NCBI GenBank assembly: GCA_963710725.1
Contig: CAVQBJ010000007.1
Location: 124,001 to 188,000 of the forward strand
Origin: CAVQBJ01 sp963710725
Lineage (GTDB): Bacteria; Actinomycetota; Thermoleophilia; Solirubrobacterales; Solirubrobacteraceae
Length of the DNA stretch: 64,000 nucleotides
Direction of reading: 5' to 3'
The notes below the pieces were generated by a model. It saw only the letters and a program-made list of their open reading frames with translations, was not told the DNA's origin and did not search any database. Within the stretch, counting starts at the first letter, position 1; each line of letters opens with the position of its first letter. Both the position numbers and the translations under genes were made by a program. Positions 17,116 through 26,036 of the stretch are shown here, piece after piece.

Positions 17116-18738
17116 CTACGCGGCGACGATGCCGATGTCGTGCCGTTGCGCGATCAGCCCACACACGGTTTCCACGATCTGCGGGTCGAACTGCGTGCCG
17201 GCGCATCGCCGCAGCTCGACGAGCGCCTCGGGGACGGTGCGCGGCTCCCGATATGGCCGCTTCGAGACCATCGCGTCGAAGGCATCGCAGATCGCGACGA
17301 TTCGAGATCCGACCGGAATCGCATCCCCCACCAGCCCGTCGGGGTATCCGCCGCCGTCGACGCGCTCGTGGCTCGCGCGGACGAGCCCGGCGACCGGGGC
17401 CAGCGACGGGGCGACGCGGATGATCCGCTCGCCGATGAGCGTGTGATTGCGGATGAAGTCCCATTCCTCGGCACTCAGTGCGTCCGGCTTGTTGAGGATC
17501 GTCTCCGGAATCGCGCTCTTGCCGATGTCGTGCAATTCCGCCGCGAGCCGCACGTACTGAACCTCCGACGCGGCCATGCCGAGCTCCTCGGCCGTCGCCT
17601 CAGCGAGCTCGGCGACCTCGCTGGTGTGCTCGCGGAGGGTCGTGTCCTTCTCCCGCAGCACCTCGAGCAGCACGTCGGCACTCTCGCGACCGGTGGCGAT
17701 CGATCCGGCGCTCTTATGCTCGTACATCCGCTGGTCGGCGAGCTGGAGCGCGGTGTCGGCCGAATCGGCTTCGTCGGGGATGACGACGCTGCCGGCCGAG
17801 CAGCCGATCTCGAACGCCTCACCCGCTTCGCGCAGCGCGTGGGTGCCCCGCGCCTGCTGCCAGTCGATCTGCTCGCGGTCGAGCCGCGCGACGCAGCAGA
17901 ACTCGTCACCGCCCATGCGGTACGCGGTCCCCACATCGGACACGGTGGCCGCCAGACGTCCAGCGAATCGCGCGAGCAGAGCATCGCCGGCGAGGTGACC
18001 GAAGGTGTCGTTGTAGCCCTTGAAGCCGTCCAGGTCGTAGATGTTCACGACGAGCGGCTGGCTGTCGTCCGCTTCGGCGATCAGCCCGCTGAGGTCCTCG
18101 ATCAGCGCACGGCGGTTGCCCAGGCCCGTGAGCGCGTCGGTGTGTGCGTCCCGGTGCGTCGCGACGAGCAGGCGCTGCCAGCGCCAGTAGAAGACCAGGA
18201 AGACGGTGAGCAGCGCGGCCAGGGCGAGCAGTCCGCCGACCAGCGATTGCGTCTCGGCGCTCGAGGCGCGAGCCTGGTACTCGTTCGTCGCCTCGTTGAT
18301 CATCGCGGTGGCGGCATCACCGGACTGGTTGGCCGACTCTCCGAGATGGACGGCGAGCAGGATGTTCGTCGGGTCCCCGAGGCTGGGGTCGCGGATCAGC
18401 AGCCGGCGGATCTGGTCGACCGCGGCGAAGTCGGTCCGCACCGGCCCGACGATCCTCGGCAGGGCCGGGGTCGGCCAACTGTGGAGCAGGCCGTCGAGGT
18501 CGGAGATGACCGAGCGCTGACCGGCCGCCATGCTCGCCGTGACCGCGGCCGGTGTGGCGAGGCCGTCGACGAGCTGCAGCGGGTCCACGCCGACGAGCGT
18601 GAACTGCGACTTGACGTTCGCGAGCGTGACCTGCGCGCGGCGGAAGCCCTCCGCCCGATGCTGGAGGAGCACGAAGCCGGTCATCGACGCGACGGCGAGC
18701 ACGACCGCGACCGCCGGCGTCAGCCACTTCCTGATCAT
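17116..18738 (-). CDS. Membrane GGDEF / HD-GYP cyclic-di-GMP protein
   Basis: 540 residues. An N-terminal helix (WLTPAVAVVLAVASMTGFVLL), an extracytoplasmic sensor loop of about 140 residues and a second helix (LVGGLLALAALLTVFLVFYW) anchor the protein. The GGDEF domain follows, with an intact RMGGDEF active site but no RxxD inhibitory site at the expected distance. A C-terminal HD-GYP domain carries HDIGKSAIPETILNKP, SHERVDGGGYPDG and FDAM. It therefore has both synthesis and degradation modules for cyclic-di-GMP, with unregulated cyclase activity possible. Starts at 18762 and 18738 are both possible; I use the ATG at 18738, directly before the membrane helix. It is divergent from the small gene at 19004. 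Confidence 0.92.
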   Translation of the reverse strand: MIRKWLTPAVAVVLAVASMTGFVLLQHRAEGFRRAQVTLANVKSQFTLVGVDPLQLVDGLATPAAVTASMAAGQRSVISDLDGLLHSWPTPALPRIVGPVRTDFAAVDQIRRLLIRDPSLGDPTNILLAVHLGESANQSGDAATAMINEATNEYQARASSAETQSLVGGLLALAALLTVFLVFYWRWQRLLVATHRDAHTDALTGLGNRRALIEDLSGLIAEADDSQPLVVNIYDLDGFKGYNDTFGHLAGDALLARFAGRLAATVSDVGTAYRMGGDEFCCVARLDREQIDWQQARGTHALREAGEAFEIGCSAGSVVIPDEADSADTALQLADQRMYEHKSAGSIATGRESADVLLEVLREKDTTLREHTSEVAELAEATAEELGMAASEVQYVRLAAELHDIGKSAIPETILNKPDALSAEEWDFIRNHTLIGERIIRVAPSLAPVAGLVRASHERVDGGGYPDGLVGDAIPVGSRIVAICDAFDAMVSKRPYREPRTVPEALVELRRCAGTQFDPQIVETVCGLIAQRHDIGIVAA

Positions 18739-19003
18739 GAGGGCGCCACCCGCGACCAGCATCCGAGCGCGAGAGCTGTCGCCGCGGTACACATACGACA
18801 GGTGATCGGTTATCGGGCATCTGGCCACGCCCGTGCCCACATGCGCTGGCCGCATGTTGTACTCGATGGCGGTCGCGGTGGCCCCGACTGCGGATGACCC
18901 GCAGGTGCACCCTAGACCTCGCCGATCCCCCCCACGGCGGCGAGGCGCCGCAGTACAGTCGCCGCCAAGCGCAGCTATCGCACTCGACGAAGGGGAAACC
19001 ACG
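18739..19003. other. Divergent intergenic region
   Basis: 265 bases between the GGDEF/HD-GYP gene and the small hypothetical gene. Promoters for both must lie here. I see no clear repeats, RNA gene or further coding frame. Confidence 0.5.
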
Positions 19004-19363
19004 ATGGGATTGATGGATCGCATGAAGCATGCTGCCGAGTCCGCCCAGGCCGCGACAAGCAAGTTCGGCGTCGGCGCCACGGGCGACCAGATCGCGCTTG
19101 CCAACCGGGCGCAGCGACTGACGAAGGAGGGGGTCGACACCCCGGCGCACATCGACTCGATGGCGGCCACCGGGAACACGGACACCCCGGGCGGGACCGA
19201 GTACGACATCACCTTCACCGTGTCGCCGGCCGGCGGCGAGCCCTACCAGGTCACGACCAACCAGTACATCTACCCGTCCAATCCGTTCGGCGAGGGCGAC
19301 GACGTCACGGTCAAGGTCGCTCCCGGCGAGCCGGACGTGCTGATGATCTTCGGCCGGCCCTAG
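19004..19363 (+). CDS. Small conserved-looking protein of unknown function
   Basis: 119 residues from the ATG at 19004, which has GAAGGGGA at a good distance. The N-terminal third is an amphipathic helix (MDRMKHAAESAQAATSKFG); the C-terminal part looks like a small beta barrel (EYDITFTVSPAGGEPYQVTTNQYIYP... DDVTVKVAPGEPDVLMIFG). It has no signal, membrane helix or cysteines. I do not recognise the family. It is convergent with nadD-rsfS, with 20 bases between stops. Confidence 0.75.
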   Translation: MGLMDRMKHAAESAQAATSKFGVGATGDQIALANRAQRLTKEGVDTPAHIDSMAATGNTDTPGGTEYDITFTVSPAGGEPYQVTTNQYIYPSNPFGEGDDVTVKVAPGEPDVLMIFGRP

Positions 19364-19383
19364 CCGCCGCGCGTAGGACGCGC

Positions 19384-20565
19384 TCAGTCGCCGTCGACGA
19401 CGAGGCGCATCGGTGCCTCGCCCCAGAGCTGCTCGAGGCGGTAGTACTCGCGCGTCTCCGGGGTGAAGATGTGCACGACGACGTCGAGGTAGTCCATCAG
19501 GATCCAGCGCGCCTGACCGAGACCCTCGACGCGCCGCGGCGCGAGCGCGGCGTCGTCCTTCAGGCCACGCAGGATCCCGTCGTGGATCGCCTTCGTCTGG
19601 CGCTCGGTGTTCCCGGTGCAGATGACGAAGTAGTCGGTGTAGCCGAGCACGCCGCGGAGGTCGAGCTCGACGATGTCCTGCGCCTTCTTGTCGGCGGCCA
19701 GCGCGCTGATCGATCGCACCAACTCGTCCGGGGCGGGACGGTCACGCTCGGGGGCGGCGGCCGGACTCAGCACGCGGCGATCCGGCCGGGGCGAACGAAG
19801 AGCATCAATGGAAGTGAGGATAGCGGCGCCGTCCGACGCGTCGGGTTCGCGGCGGTAGAGGCCGTGCTCGCCGATGTAGGCCGCGACGCCATCGGGCACG
19901 AGCCCGGCGATCGACTCGCCGGCCGCGATGCGCTCGCGCACCCCCGAGGAGGACACGTCGATCGCCGGCATGTCCAGGAAGTCGAGGCGATCCTCGCCGG
20001 GCAGCTCGGCGAGCGCCCCCCGGATCTCCTCGCGAGCCGTGCCGTCGCGCTCGGCCACGGCGAGGCGAGCGAGCGCGAGGATCTCGGCCGGCTCACGCCA
20101 GTGCGCGAGCGTGCGGGCCATGTCGGCCCCGAGGATGAACGTCAGCTCGCGCGATGGGTCGTCCTCGTGGAGTGCACGCAGGGTGTCGACCGTGTACGAC
20201 GGACCCGGCCGGCGCAGCTCGAGCTCGGACACGCCGAGGCGCTCGTCGGCGGCGGCGGCCAGCCGGCACATCGCGAGCCGATGCGCGACGCCGGGATCGT
20301 CCTCGGCCTCCTTGTGCGGGGGCACCCGCACCGGCATCAGCAGCACGCGGTCGAGCTCGAGCTGCGCGAGCGCCTGCAATGCGCAGCGAACGTGGCCCTC
20401 GTGGGGCGGGTTGAACGTCCCGCCGAGAATGCCGAGACGAGTGACCCGCGGGTCAGGCTCGGACGTGCCCGTCTCCCTCGACGAGGTACTTGGACGTGCA
20501 CAGCTCGCGCAGTCCGATCGGCCCGCGCGCGTGCAGCTTCTGCGTCGAGTTGCCGATCTCGGCAC
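19384..20565 (-). CDS. nadD-rsfS: Fused nicotinate-nucleotide adenylyltransferase / ribosomal silencing factor
   Basis: One open frame joins two complete proteins. Residues about 42-235 are NadD: GGTFNPPHEGH nucleotide motif, and VSSSGVRERI near the end, making deamido-NAD from nicotinate mononucleotide and ATP. Residues about 285-393 are RsfS (ALAADKKAQDIVELDL, DYFVICTGNTERQTKAI, LEQLWG), which binds L14 and blocks 70S joining. The linker (about 45 residues) contains no stop. GTG codons in the linker could also start free RsfS. The NadD N terminus itself (TRLGILGG) is preceded by no ATG, GTG or TTG in frame until the GTG at 20565, which lies 113 bases inside the 3' end of proA. The true start may be there or non-canonical. 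Confidence 0.85.
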   Translation of the reverse strand: MPRSATRRRSCTRAGRSDCASCARPSTSSRETGTSEPDPRVTRLGILGGTFNPPHEGHVRCALQALAQLELDRVLLMPVRVPPHKEAEDDPGVAHRLAMCRLAAAADERLGVSELELRRPGPSYTVDTLRALHEDDPSRELTFILGADMARTLAHWREPAEILALARLAVAERDGTAREEIRGALAELPGEDRLDFLDMPAIDVSSSGVRERIAAGESIAGLVPDGVAAYIGEHGLYRREPDASDGAAILTSIDALRSPRPDRRVLSPAAAPERDRPAPDELVRSISALAADKKAQDIVELDLRGVLGYTDYFVICTGNTERQTKAIHDGILRGLKDDAALAPRRVEGLGQARWILMDYLDVVVHIFTPETREYYRLEQLWGEAPMRLVVDGD

Positions 20566-21724
20566 CCATCCCGAACTCGCCGCCGTCGGTGAAGCGCGTC
20601 GAAGCGTTCACGTACACGCAGGCGGCATCGACGCCGAGCTGGAAGGCGCGGGCCGACAGGGCGTCACGCGTGACGATCGCCTCCGAGTGCCCGCTGCCGT
20701 GGCGATTGATGTGCTCGATCGCCAGCGCGGCGGAGTCGACGACGCCGATCGCGATCGTCAGGCCGAGGTACTCGGTGTCCCAGTCCTCCGCCTCGGCCGG
20801 GGCGATCTCGACGCCGGCGCCACGGATGAGATCGCGGGCGCGCTCGTCGCCGCGCAGCGCCACGCCGGCCTGCGCGAGCGCGGCAGCGATACGCGGCAGG
20901 TAGGCGGGCGCGATCTCGGCGTGGACGAGCAGCGTCTCGGCCGCGTTACAGACGCCGGGACGCTGGACCTTCGCGTTATAGGCGATGTCGGTCGCCCAGT
21001 CGAGATCGGCACTCGCGTCGACGAACACGTGGCAGTTACCCGACGCGGCGTAGATTACCGGTACCGTCGCCACGTCCTTCAGCGCCGCCTTCAGGCCCTC
21101 GCCGCCGCGCGGGATGATGAGATCGACGACGTCGCTCTGGGTGGCCAGCTCGGCGAGTTCGCCGCGACCGCCGCCGGCGACGAGCGTCACCGAGCCATCT
21201 GGCAGTCCCGCACCGATCGCCGCCTCGGCGGCGATCGCCGCGAGCACGGCGTTCGAGTGGCTGGCCGTGCTGGAGCCGCGCAGCACGATCGCGTTACCGG
21301 ACTTCAGGCACAGCGCGGTGGCGTCGATCGTCACGTTCGGGCGGGCCTCGTAGACGACGGCGATCACGCCGAGCGGCACACGCACCTTGCGCACGTCGAG
21401 GCCGTTGGGCAGCCGCGCTCCCCCGATCACCTCTCCGACGGGATCGGGCAGCGCGGCGATCGCCTGCACGGCCTCGGCGATCTGCGCGATGCGAGCCGCG
21501 TCCAGGCGCAGGCGGTCGAGCAGCGCCTCGCCGATGTCGGCGTCGCGCCCGGCCTCCATGTCGCGCTCGTTGGCCTGGAGGATGTCGGGCGTGCGCGCGA
21601 GCAGCGCCTCGGCGATCGCCTGGAGCGCCGCGTCCTTGGTGGCGCCGTCGACGCTCGCCAGCTGCCGCGCGGCGCGCTGCGCGCTGCGGCAGAGGTCGGC
21701 GACGGACTCGGTGGTCGCGGCCAT
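20453..21724 (-). CDS. proA: Gamma-glutamyl phosphate reductase
   Basis: Second enzyme of proline synthesis, reducing glutamyl-5-phosphate with NADPH to the semialdehyde. 423 residues, normal length. The catalytic cysteine lies in VQRPGVCNAAETLLVH; other family sequences include KSGNAIVLRGSS, ASGNCHVFVDAS and NRHGSGHSEAI. The ATG at 21724 gives the normal N terminus. The gene follows proB with a 63-base gap and its 3' end overlaps the only canonical start of nadD-rsfS, so the genes are surely co-transcribed. Confidence 0.97.
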   Translation of the reverse strand: MAATTESVADLCRSAQRAARQLASVDGATKDAALQAIAEALLARTPDILQANERDMEAGRDADIGEALLDRLRLDAARIAQIAEAVQAIAALPDPVGEVIGGARLPNGLDVRKVRVPLGVIAVVYEARPNVTIDATALCLKSGNAIVLRGSSTASHSNAVLAAIAAEAAIGAGLPDGSVTLVAGGGRGELAELATQSDVVDLIIPRGGEGLKAALKDVATVPVIYAASGNCHVFVDASADLDWATDIAYNAKVQRPGVCNAAETLLVHAEIAPAYLPRIAAALAQAGVALRGDERARDLIRGAGVEIAPAEAEDWDTEYLGLTIAIGVVDSAALAIEHINRHGSGHSEAIVTRDALSARAFQLGVDAACVYVNASTRFTDGGEFGMGAEIGNSTQKLHARGPIGLRELCTSKYLVEGDGHVRA

Positions 21725-21787
21725 CGCGGTTAACAGTAGGGCTTGGGCGCGGAGGCGGGTAGCGGACGGCCGGTGCGCCGGTCGCCC

Positions 21788-22903
21788 CTACGTCAGTACC
21801 AGGTAGTCCCGGTGCACCGCCTCCTCGGTGCCGCGCGGCACCCGCTCGCGCACCGCGGCCGACTGCAGGCCCATCACCTCGCGCAGCTCCTCGGCGGAGA
21901 AGTTGCAGATCCCCTTGGCGAGCGCGGGGCCGACCGCGCCGGCGGTGGCGATGCGCTCGACGACATCGACCGCGTCCCCGGCCTCGAAGCCGCCGAGCAC
22001 CTCGACGATGCCGACCGGGAGCAGGCTCGTCCCGCCGTGACGGAGCGCTCGCGCCGCGCCGGCGTCGATGACGAGCGTGCCGCGGCTCGGCTTGGCGTAC
22101 TTCAGCCACAGCTTGAACGACGAGTAGCGCGCCTCGCGCGGCGGGAACTCTGTGCCCTCGGGCTCTCCGGCCAGGAGCGCCTCGAGCGCCCCCTCGCGCA
22201 GGCCGTTACAGATCACCGTGCGGATGCCCGCCGCGGTGGCCATGTCGGCGGCGACCACCTTCGAGCGCATCCCTCCCGATCCGAGCGGCGACGTGCTGTT
22301 GCCGATCTCGAGGTCGCTCAGCGCGGTGAAGTCGGTGACCTCGCGCACGAGCACGGCAGCGGGCGCGCTGCGCGGGTCCTCGGTGTAGAGGCCATCGATG
22401 TCGGTGAGCAGCACGAGCAGGTCGGCCGACACGAGTACGGCGACCTGGGCGGCGAGGAAGTCGTTATCGCCGAAGGAGATCTCGTCGGTCGTCGTGGTGT
22501 CGTTCTCGTTGATGACCGGGACGACGCGCCAGTCGAGCAGCGTGCGCAGCGTCTCGCGCGCGTTGAGGTAGTGCGTGCGTCCGCTCACGTCATGGAAGGT
22601 GAGCAGCACCTGCGCGCTGGTCACGCCGCGCTCGCGCAGCAGCTCGTCGTAGACCGGGTAGAGCTTGCCCTGCCCGACGGCGCTCGCAGCCTGCAGCTCG
22701 CCGATCGAGGTCGGGCGGTCCGGCAGCCCCATCACCTGGATGCCGCGCGCGATCGCGCCGCTCGTCACCAGCACGACCTCGTCCCCGCCGGCGCGCAGGG
22801 CGGCGGCGGCGTCGCAGATCCGCGCGAGCGTCCCCGCGCGCAGCTCGCGGTGTTCGTCGGCGACGATGCTCGAGCCGAGCTTGACCACGACGCGACGCAT
22901 CAC
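21788..22903 (-). CDS. proB: Glutamate 5-kinase with PUA domain
   Basis: First enzyme of proline synthesis, phosphorylating glutamate; normally feedback-inhibited by proline. The 371 residues contain the amino-acid kinase domain (VVKLGSSIVADEHRELR; VINENDTTTTDEISFGDND; LLTDIDGLYTEDPR; GTGGM-type loop as LGSGGMRSK) and a C-terminal PUA domain (GTLVIDAGAARALRHGGTSLLPVGI). The PUA domain is present as in E. coli and absent from short forms. The start overlaps the obgE stop by four bases, coupling the two. Confidence 0.96.
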   Translation of the reverse strand: MMRRVVVKLGSSIVADEHRELRAGTLARICDAAAALRAGGDEVVLVTSGAIARGIQVMGLPDRPTSIGELQAASAVGQGKLYPVYDELLRERGVTSAQVLLTFHDVSGRTHYLNARETLRTLLDWRVVPVINENDTTTTDEISFGDNDFLAAQVAVLVSADLLVLLTDIDGLYTEDPRSAPAAVLVREVTDFTALSDLEIGNSTSPLGSGGMRSKVVAADMATAAGIRTVICNGLREGALEALLAGEPEGTEFPPREARYSSFKLWLKYAKPSRGTLVIDAGAARALRHGGTSLLPVGIVEVLGGFEAGDAVDVVERIATAGAVGPALAKGICNFSAEELREVMGLQSAAVRERVPRGTEEAVHRDYLVLT

Positions 22904-24228
22904 TCGGCCTCGCTCGGATCGAGCTCGAAGGCGACCCCGCCGATCTCGATCTCGTCCCCGGGCGCGAAGCCCTGCGCCTGCAGCGCCCGCAGGACGCCGA
23001 TGCGCCGCAGGCGGCCCTCGACGTAGGCCATCGCGTCCTCGTTATCGACGTCGAAGCGCAGCATCAGACGCTCGATGCCCTCGCCGACGACGCGGAAGGA
23101 GTGAGCGCCGCGGCGTTCCACGTGAAAGCCCCGGCGGGCGGCCGGGCGGAACACCTGGTGCTCGGCGAGCCCGTCGGCGTCCGGCAGCGACTCGGGAGCC
23201 GCCTGGGGCGGCGCGCTCGGCACCTCGCGCAGCAGGATGGCGGCCAGCTCGTCCAGACCGCGTCCCGTCGCGCTGGAGGTGGCGAGCACGGGCACGTCGG
23301 CCCCGAGCCGCCGCGACCACGATGCGACGGCGTCGGCGGCGCGCTGCGGGTCGACGAGATCGGCCTTGGAGAGCGCCAGCACCCGCGGCAGCGAAGCGAG
23401 CCGCTCGTCGTAGGAGCGCAGCTCGCGCTCGATGAGCTCGAAGTTGGCCTGCGCATCGGCGCTCGGGTCGCCGGTCAGCTCGGGGGCGATGTCGAGCACG
23501 TGCACGAGCAGCCGGGTACGCTCGACGTGCGCGAGGAAGTCGTGCCCGAGCCCGGCACCGTCGCTCGCCCCCTCGATGAGGCCGGGGATGTCGGCCACGA
23601 CGAGCTGCCGATCGTCGGACTGCAGGGTGCCGAGCACGGGTTCCAGCGTCGTGAACGGGTAGTCGGCGACCTTCGGCGCCGCGCGCGTCAGCCGCGAGAT
23701 GAGCGATGACTTGCCCGCGTTGGGCAGCCCCACGAGACCGACATCGGCCAGGAGCTTCAACTGCAGCGACAACGATCCCTCCTCTCCGGGCAGACCGCGC
23801 TCGGCGAAGCGCGGCGCCTGGCGCGTCGCGGTGGCGAAGCGCTTGTTGCCGCGCCCCCCGGGGCCGCCGTGCGCGACAACCGCGTGCTGCCCGGGGCGGA
23901 CGAGGTCGAACCGGCGACCCTCGATGTCGCCGTCCGCGCCGACGACCTCGGTTCCCGGCGGCACTCGCAGCGCCAGCGGCTCGCCGTCCGCGCCGTGGCT
24001 CAGCCGCCCGCCGCCGTGACCACCGCGGTCCGCCCGATAATGCGCGCGCTGGCGGAAGTGCTGCAGGTCTCGCAACGAGTCGTCGCACATGAGCACGACG
24101 TCGCCGCCGCGCCCGCCGTCGCCGCCGTCGGGCCCGCCCCGCGGGACGTGGGCCTCGCGGCGGAAGCTGCGGCTGCCGTCGCCGCCGGCGCCGGCGCGGA
24201 TCTCGATTCGAGCGCGGTCGTAGAGCAT
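22900..24228 (-). CDS. obgE: Obg-family GTPase (ribosome assembly)
   Basis: Essential GTPase acting in 50S assembly and stress control. Residues 1-158 are the glycine-rich Obg fold (AGAGGDGSRSFRREAHVPRG). The G domain has GLPNAGKSSLI (G1), DIPGLIEGA (G3) and LSKADL (G4 variant of NKxD). A C-terminal OCT domain is present (FRVVGEGIERLMLRFD), as typical of actinobacteria. 442 residues from the ATG at 24228. It normally follows rpmA directly; here a three-gene plus-strand cassette separates them. It is translationally coupled to proB. Confidence 0.96.
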   Translation of the reverse strand: MLYDRARIEIRAGAGGDGSRSFRREAHVPRGGPDGGDGGRGGDVVLMCDDSLRDLQHFRQRAHYRADRGGHGGGRLSHGADGEPLALRVPPGTEVVGADGDIEGRRFDLVRPGQHAVVAHGGPGGRGNKRFATATRQAPRFAERGLPGEEGSLSLQLKLLADVGLVGLPNAGKSSLISRLTRAAPKVADYPFTTLEPVLGTLQSDDRQLVVADIPGLIEGASDGAGLGHDFLAHVERTRLLVHVLDIAPELTGDPSADAQANFELIERELRSYDERLASLPRVLALSKADLVDPQRAADAVASWSRRLGADVPVLATSSATGRGLDELAAILLREVPSAPPQAAPESLPDADGLAEHQVFRPAARRGFHVERRGAHSFRVVGEGIERLMLRFDVDNEDAMAYVEGRLRRIGVLRALQAQGFAPGDEIEIGGVAFELDPSEAE

Positions 24229-24278
24229 CGCCGCGCAATCCTGACAGGCTCATCTACCAGGAAAGGACCCCCTCCCCC

Positions 24279-24986
24279 ATGACCACAGACGCTCAGCCGG
24301 CCGACGATCGCGTCCTGCTCATCACCGGAGCCTCGTCGGGCATCGGCGCCGCCACCGCCCTGGCCGCCGCGGCCGACGGCTACCGGGTGGTGCTCGCCGC
24401 CCGATCGGAGGACGCCCTGCAGGCGCTCGCGGACAAGCTCGGCGGCACCGAGCGCGCGCTCGCGGTCCGCTGCGACGTGACCGAATGGGCGGATCAGCAG
24501 GCGATGGTGGCGGCCGCACTCGAGCGCTTCGGGCGCCTGGACGCCGTGTTCGCTAACGCCGGCTTCGGCGGGGCGCGCGGCTTCCTGAACGACACCCCGG
24601 AGCACTGGAAGGCGATGGTGCTGACCAACGTGTACGGCGCCGCCCTCACGCTGCGGGCGACGATCCCCGCGCTCACCGAGACGCGCGGCCACCTGCTGCT
24701 CACGTCGAGCGTCGCGGGGCGGCGCGTGCTGCCGGGGTCGATGTATTCGTGCACCAAGCACGCCGTCACCGCGATGGGCGAAGCCGCCCGCCAGGACGTC
24801 CACGGGACCGGCATCCGGGTGACGCTGATCGAGCCCGGGATGGTCGACACGCCGTTCTTCGATCAGCGGCCCCAGGACGCGCTCGCGCCCGAGGACGTCG
24901 CCCGGGCGGTCATGTACGCGCTCGGCCAGCCGCCGCACGTCAACGTCAACGAGATCCTCGTCCGACCGACGAACCAGCAGGGCTGA
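24279..24986 (+). CDS. Short-chain dehydrogenase/reductase
   Basis: 235 residues of a classical SDR. TGASSGIGAAT nucleotide-binding loop near residue 14, NAG as ANAGFGG, a catalytic Ser in LTSSVAG and the Tyr-x3-Lys in MYSCTKHAV are all present. ARSEDAL after beta-2 suggests NADP preference. Substrate cannot be predicted. It is on the plus strand, divergent from obgE with a 50-base gap, and 18 bases before the ABC transporter ATPase gene, so the three genes probably form one unit. Confidence 0.93.
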   Translation: MTTDAQPADDRVLLITGASSGIGAATALAAAADGYRVVLAARSEDALQALADKLGGTERALAVRCDVTEWADQQAMVAAALERFGRLDAVFANAGFGGARGFLNDTPEHWKAMVLTNVYGAALTLRATIPALTETRGHLLLTSSVAGRRVLPGSMYSCTKHAVTAMGEAARQDVHGTGIRVTLIEPGMVDTPFFDQRPQDALAPEDVARAVMYALGQPPHVNVNEILVRPTNQQG

Positions 24987-25004
24987 CCCGGCGCGCTTCG
25001 TAGG

Positions 25005-26036
25005 ATGCACCCGGTGGATCGAGACGAGAACGCGGCGCCGGTGACGCTGGGCCAAACGCCCGAGCGCCACAGCGACGCCGACGCGGCGATCGTCGTCCGC
25101 GGCATCTCGAAGGCGTACAGTTCGGTGCAGGCGCTGGCCGGAGTGGACCTCGAGGTCACCCGCGGGACCGTGCTCGGGCTCCTCGGGCCCAATGGCGCGG
25201 GCAAGACGACGCTCGTGCGCATCCTGACCACGCTGCTGACGCCCGACGCCGGCACGGCACGGGTCCTCGGGCTCGACGTCGAGCGCGACGCGGCCGCGCT
25301 GCGCGAACGGATCGGGCTCGCCGGCCAGTACGCGGCCGTCGACGAGAACCTCACCGGCCTCGAGAACCTGACGATGGTCGGCCGCCTCTACGGGGCCGAC
25401 CGCCGGTCGGCGAAGGCACGCGGACGCGAGCTGCTCGACCGCTTCGACCTCGTCGACGCCGCGGATCGGCCGACCAAGACCTACTCCGGTGGCATGCGGC
25501 GCCGCCTCGACCTCGCGGCGGCGCTCGTCGCCGAACCCCCGGTGCTGTTCCTCGACGAGCCGACGACGGGCCTGGACCCGCGCAGCCGCCTCGGACTGTG
25601 GGAGGTGATCGAGACCCTGGTCGCCGAGGGCACGACCGTGCTCCTGACCACCCAGTATCTCGACGAGGCCGACCGCCTCGCGCATGCGATCGCCGTCATC
25701 GACCACGGCCGCCTGATCGCCGAGGGAACGCCCGACGAGTTGAAGGATCGCGTGGGCGGCGAGCGGCTGGAGGTGCGGCTCGACGCCGACGCCGACGCGG
25801 AGCTCGCCGTGCGGGCGCTCGCGGCGATGTCCGACGAGACGCCGGCCACCGAGGGCGGCCTCGTCAAGGTGGCCGTGCGCGAGCGCAACGGGAGCATCGT
25901 GGAGGCCGTGCATCGCCTCAGCGAGGCCGGGGTCGGCGTCGACGATCTCGTGCTGCGCCGCCCGACCCTCGACGACGTCTTCCTCGGGCTCACCGGCCAC
26001 GCCGCCGAGGACGGCTCCGAGGAGCCGGCCCCGTGA
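25005..26036 (+). CDS. ABC exporter ATP-binding protein (DrrA-type)
   Basis: 343 residues. Walker A GPNGAGKTT, signature YSGGMRRRLDLA, Walker B VLFLDEPTTGLDP and H-loop region TTQYLDEADRLA are intact. The C-terminal extension of about 100 residues (LEVRLDADADAELAVRAL... LRRPTLDDVFLGLTG) is typical of the daunorubicin-resistance DrrA group of lipid/drug exporters. It overlaps the permease start by four bases (GTGA). The start at 25005 is an ATG shortly after the SDR stop; the GTG at 25014 is an alternative. Confidence 0.94.
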   Translation: MHPVDRDENAAPVTLGQTPERHSDADAAIVVRGISKAYSSVQALAGVDLEVTRGTVLGLLGPNGAGKTTLVRILTTLLTPDAGTARVLGLDVERDAAALRERIGLAGQYAAVDENLTGLENLTMVGRLYGADRRSAKARGRELLDRFDLVDAADRPTKTYSGGMRRRLDLAAALVAEPPVLFLDEPTTGLDPRSRLGLWEVIETLVAEGTTVLLTTQYLDEADRLAHAIAVIDHGRLIAEGTPDELKDRVGGERLEVRLDADADAELAVRALAAMSDETPATEGGLVKVAVRERNGSIVEAVHRLSEAGVGVDDLVLRRPTLDDVFLGLTGHAAEDGSEEPAP

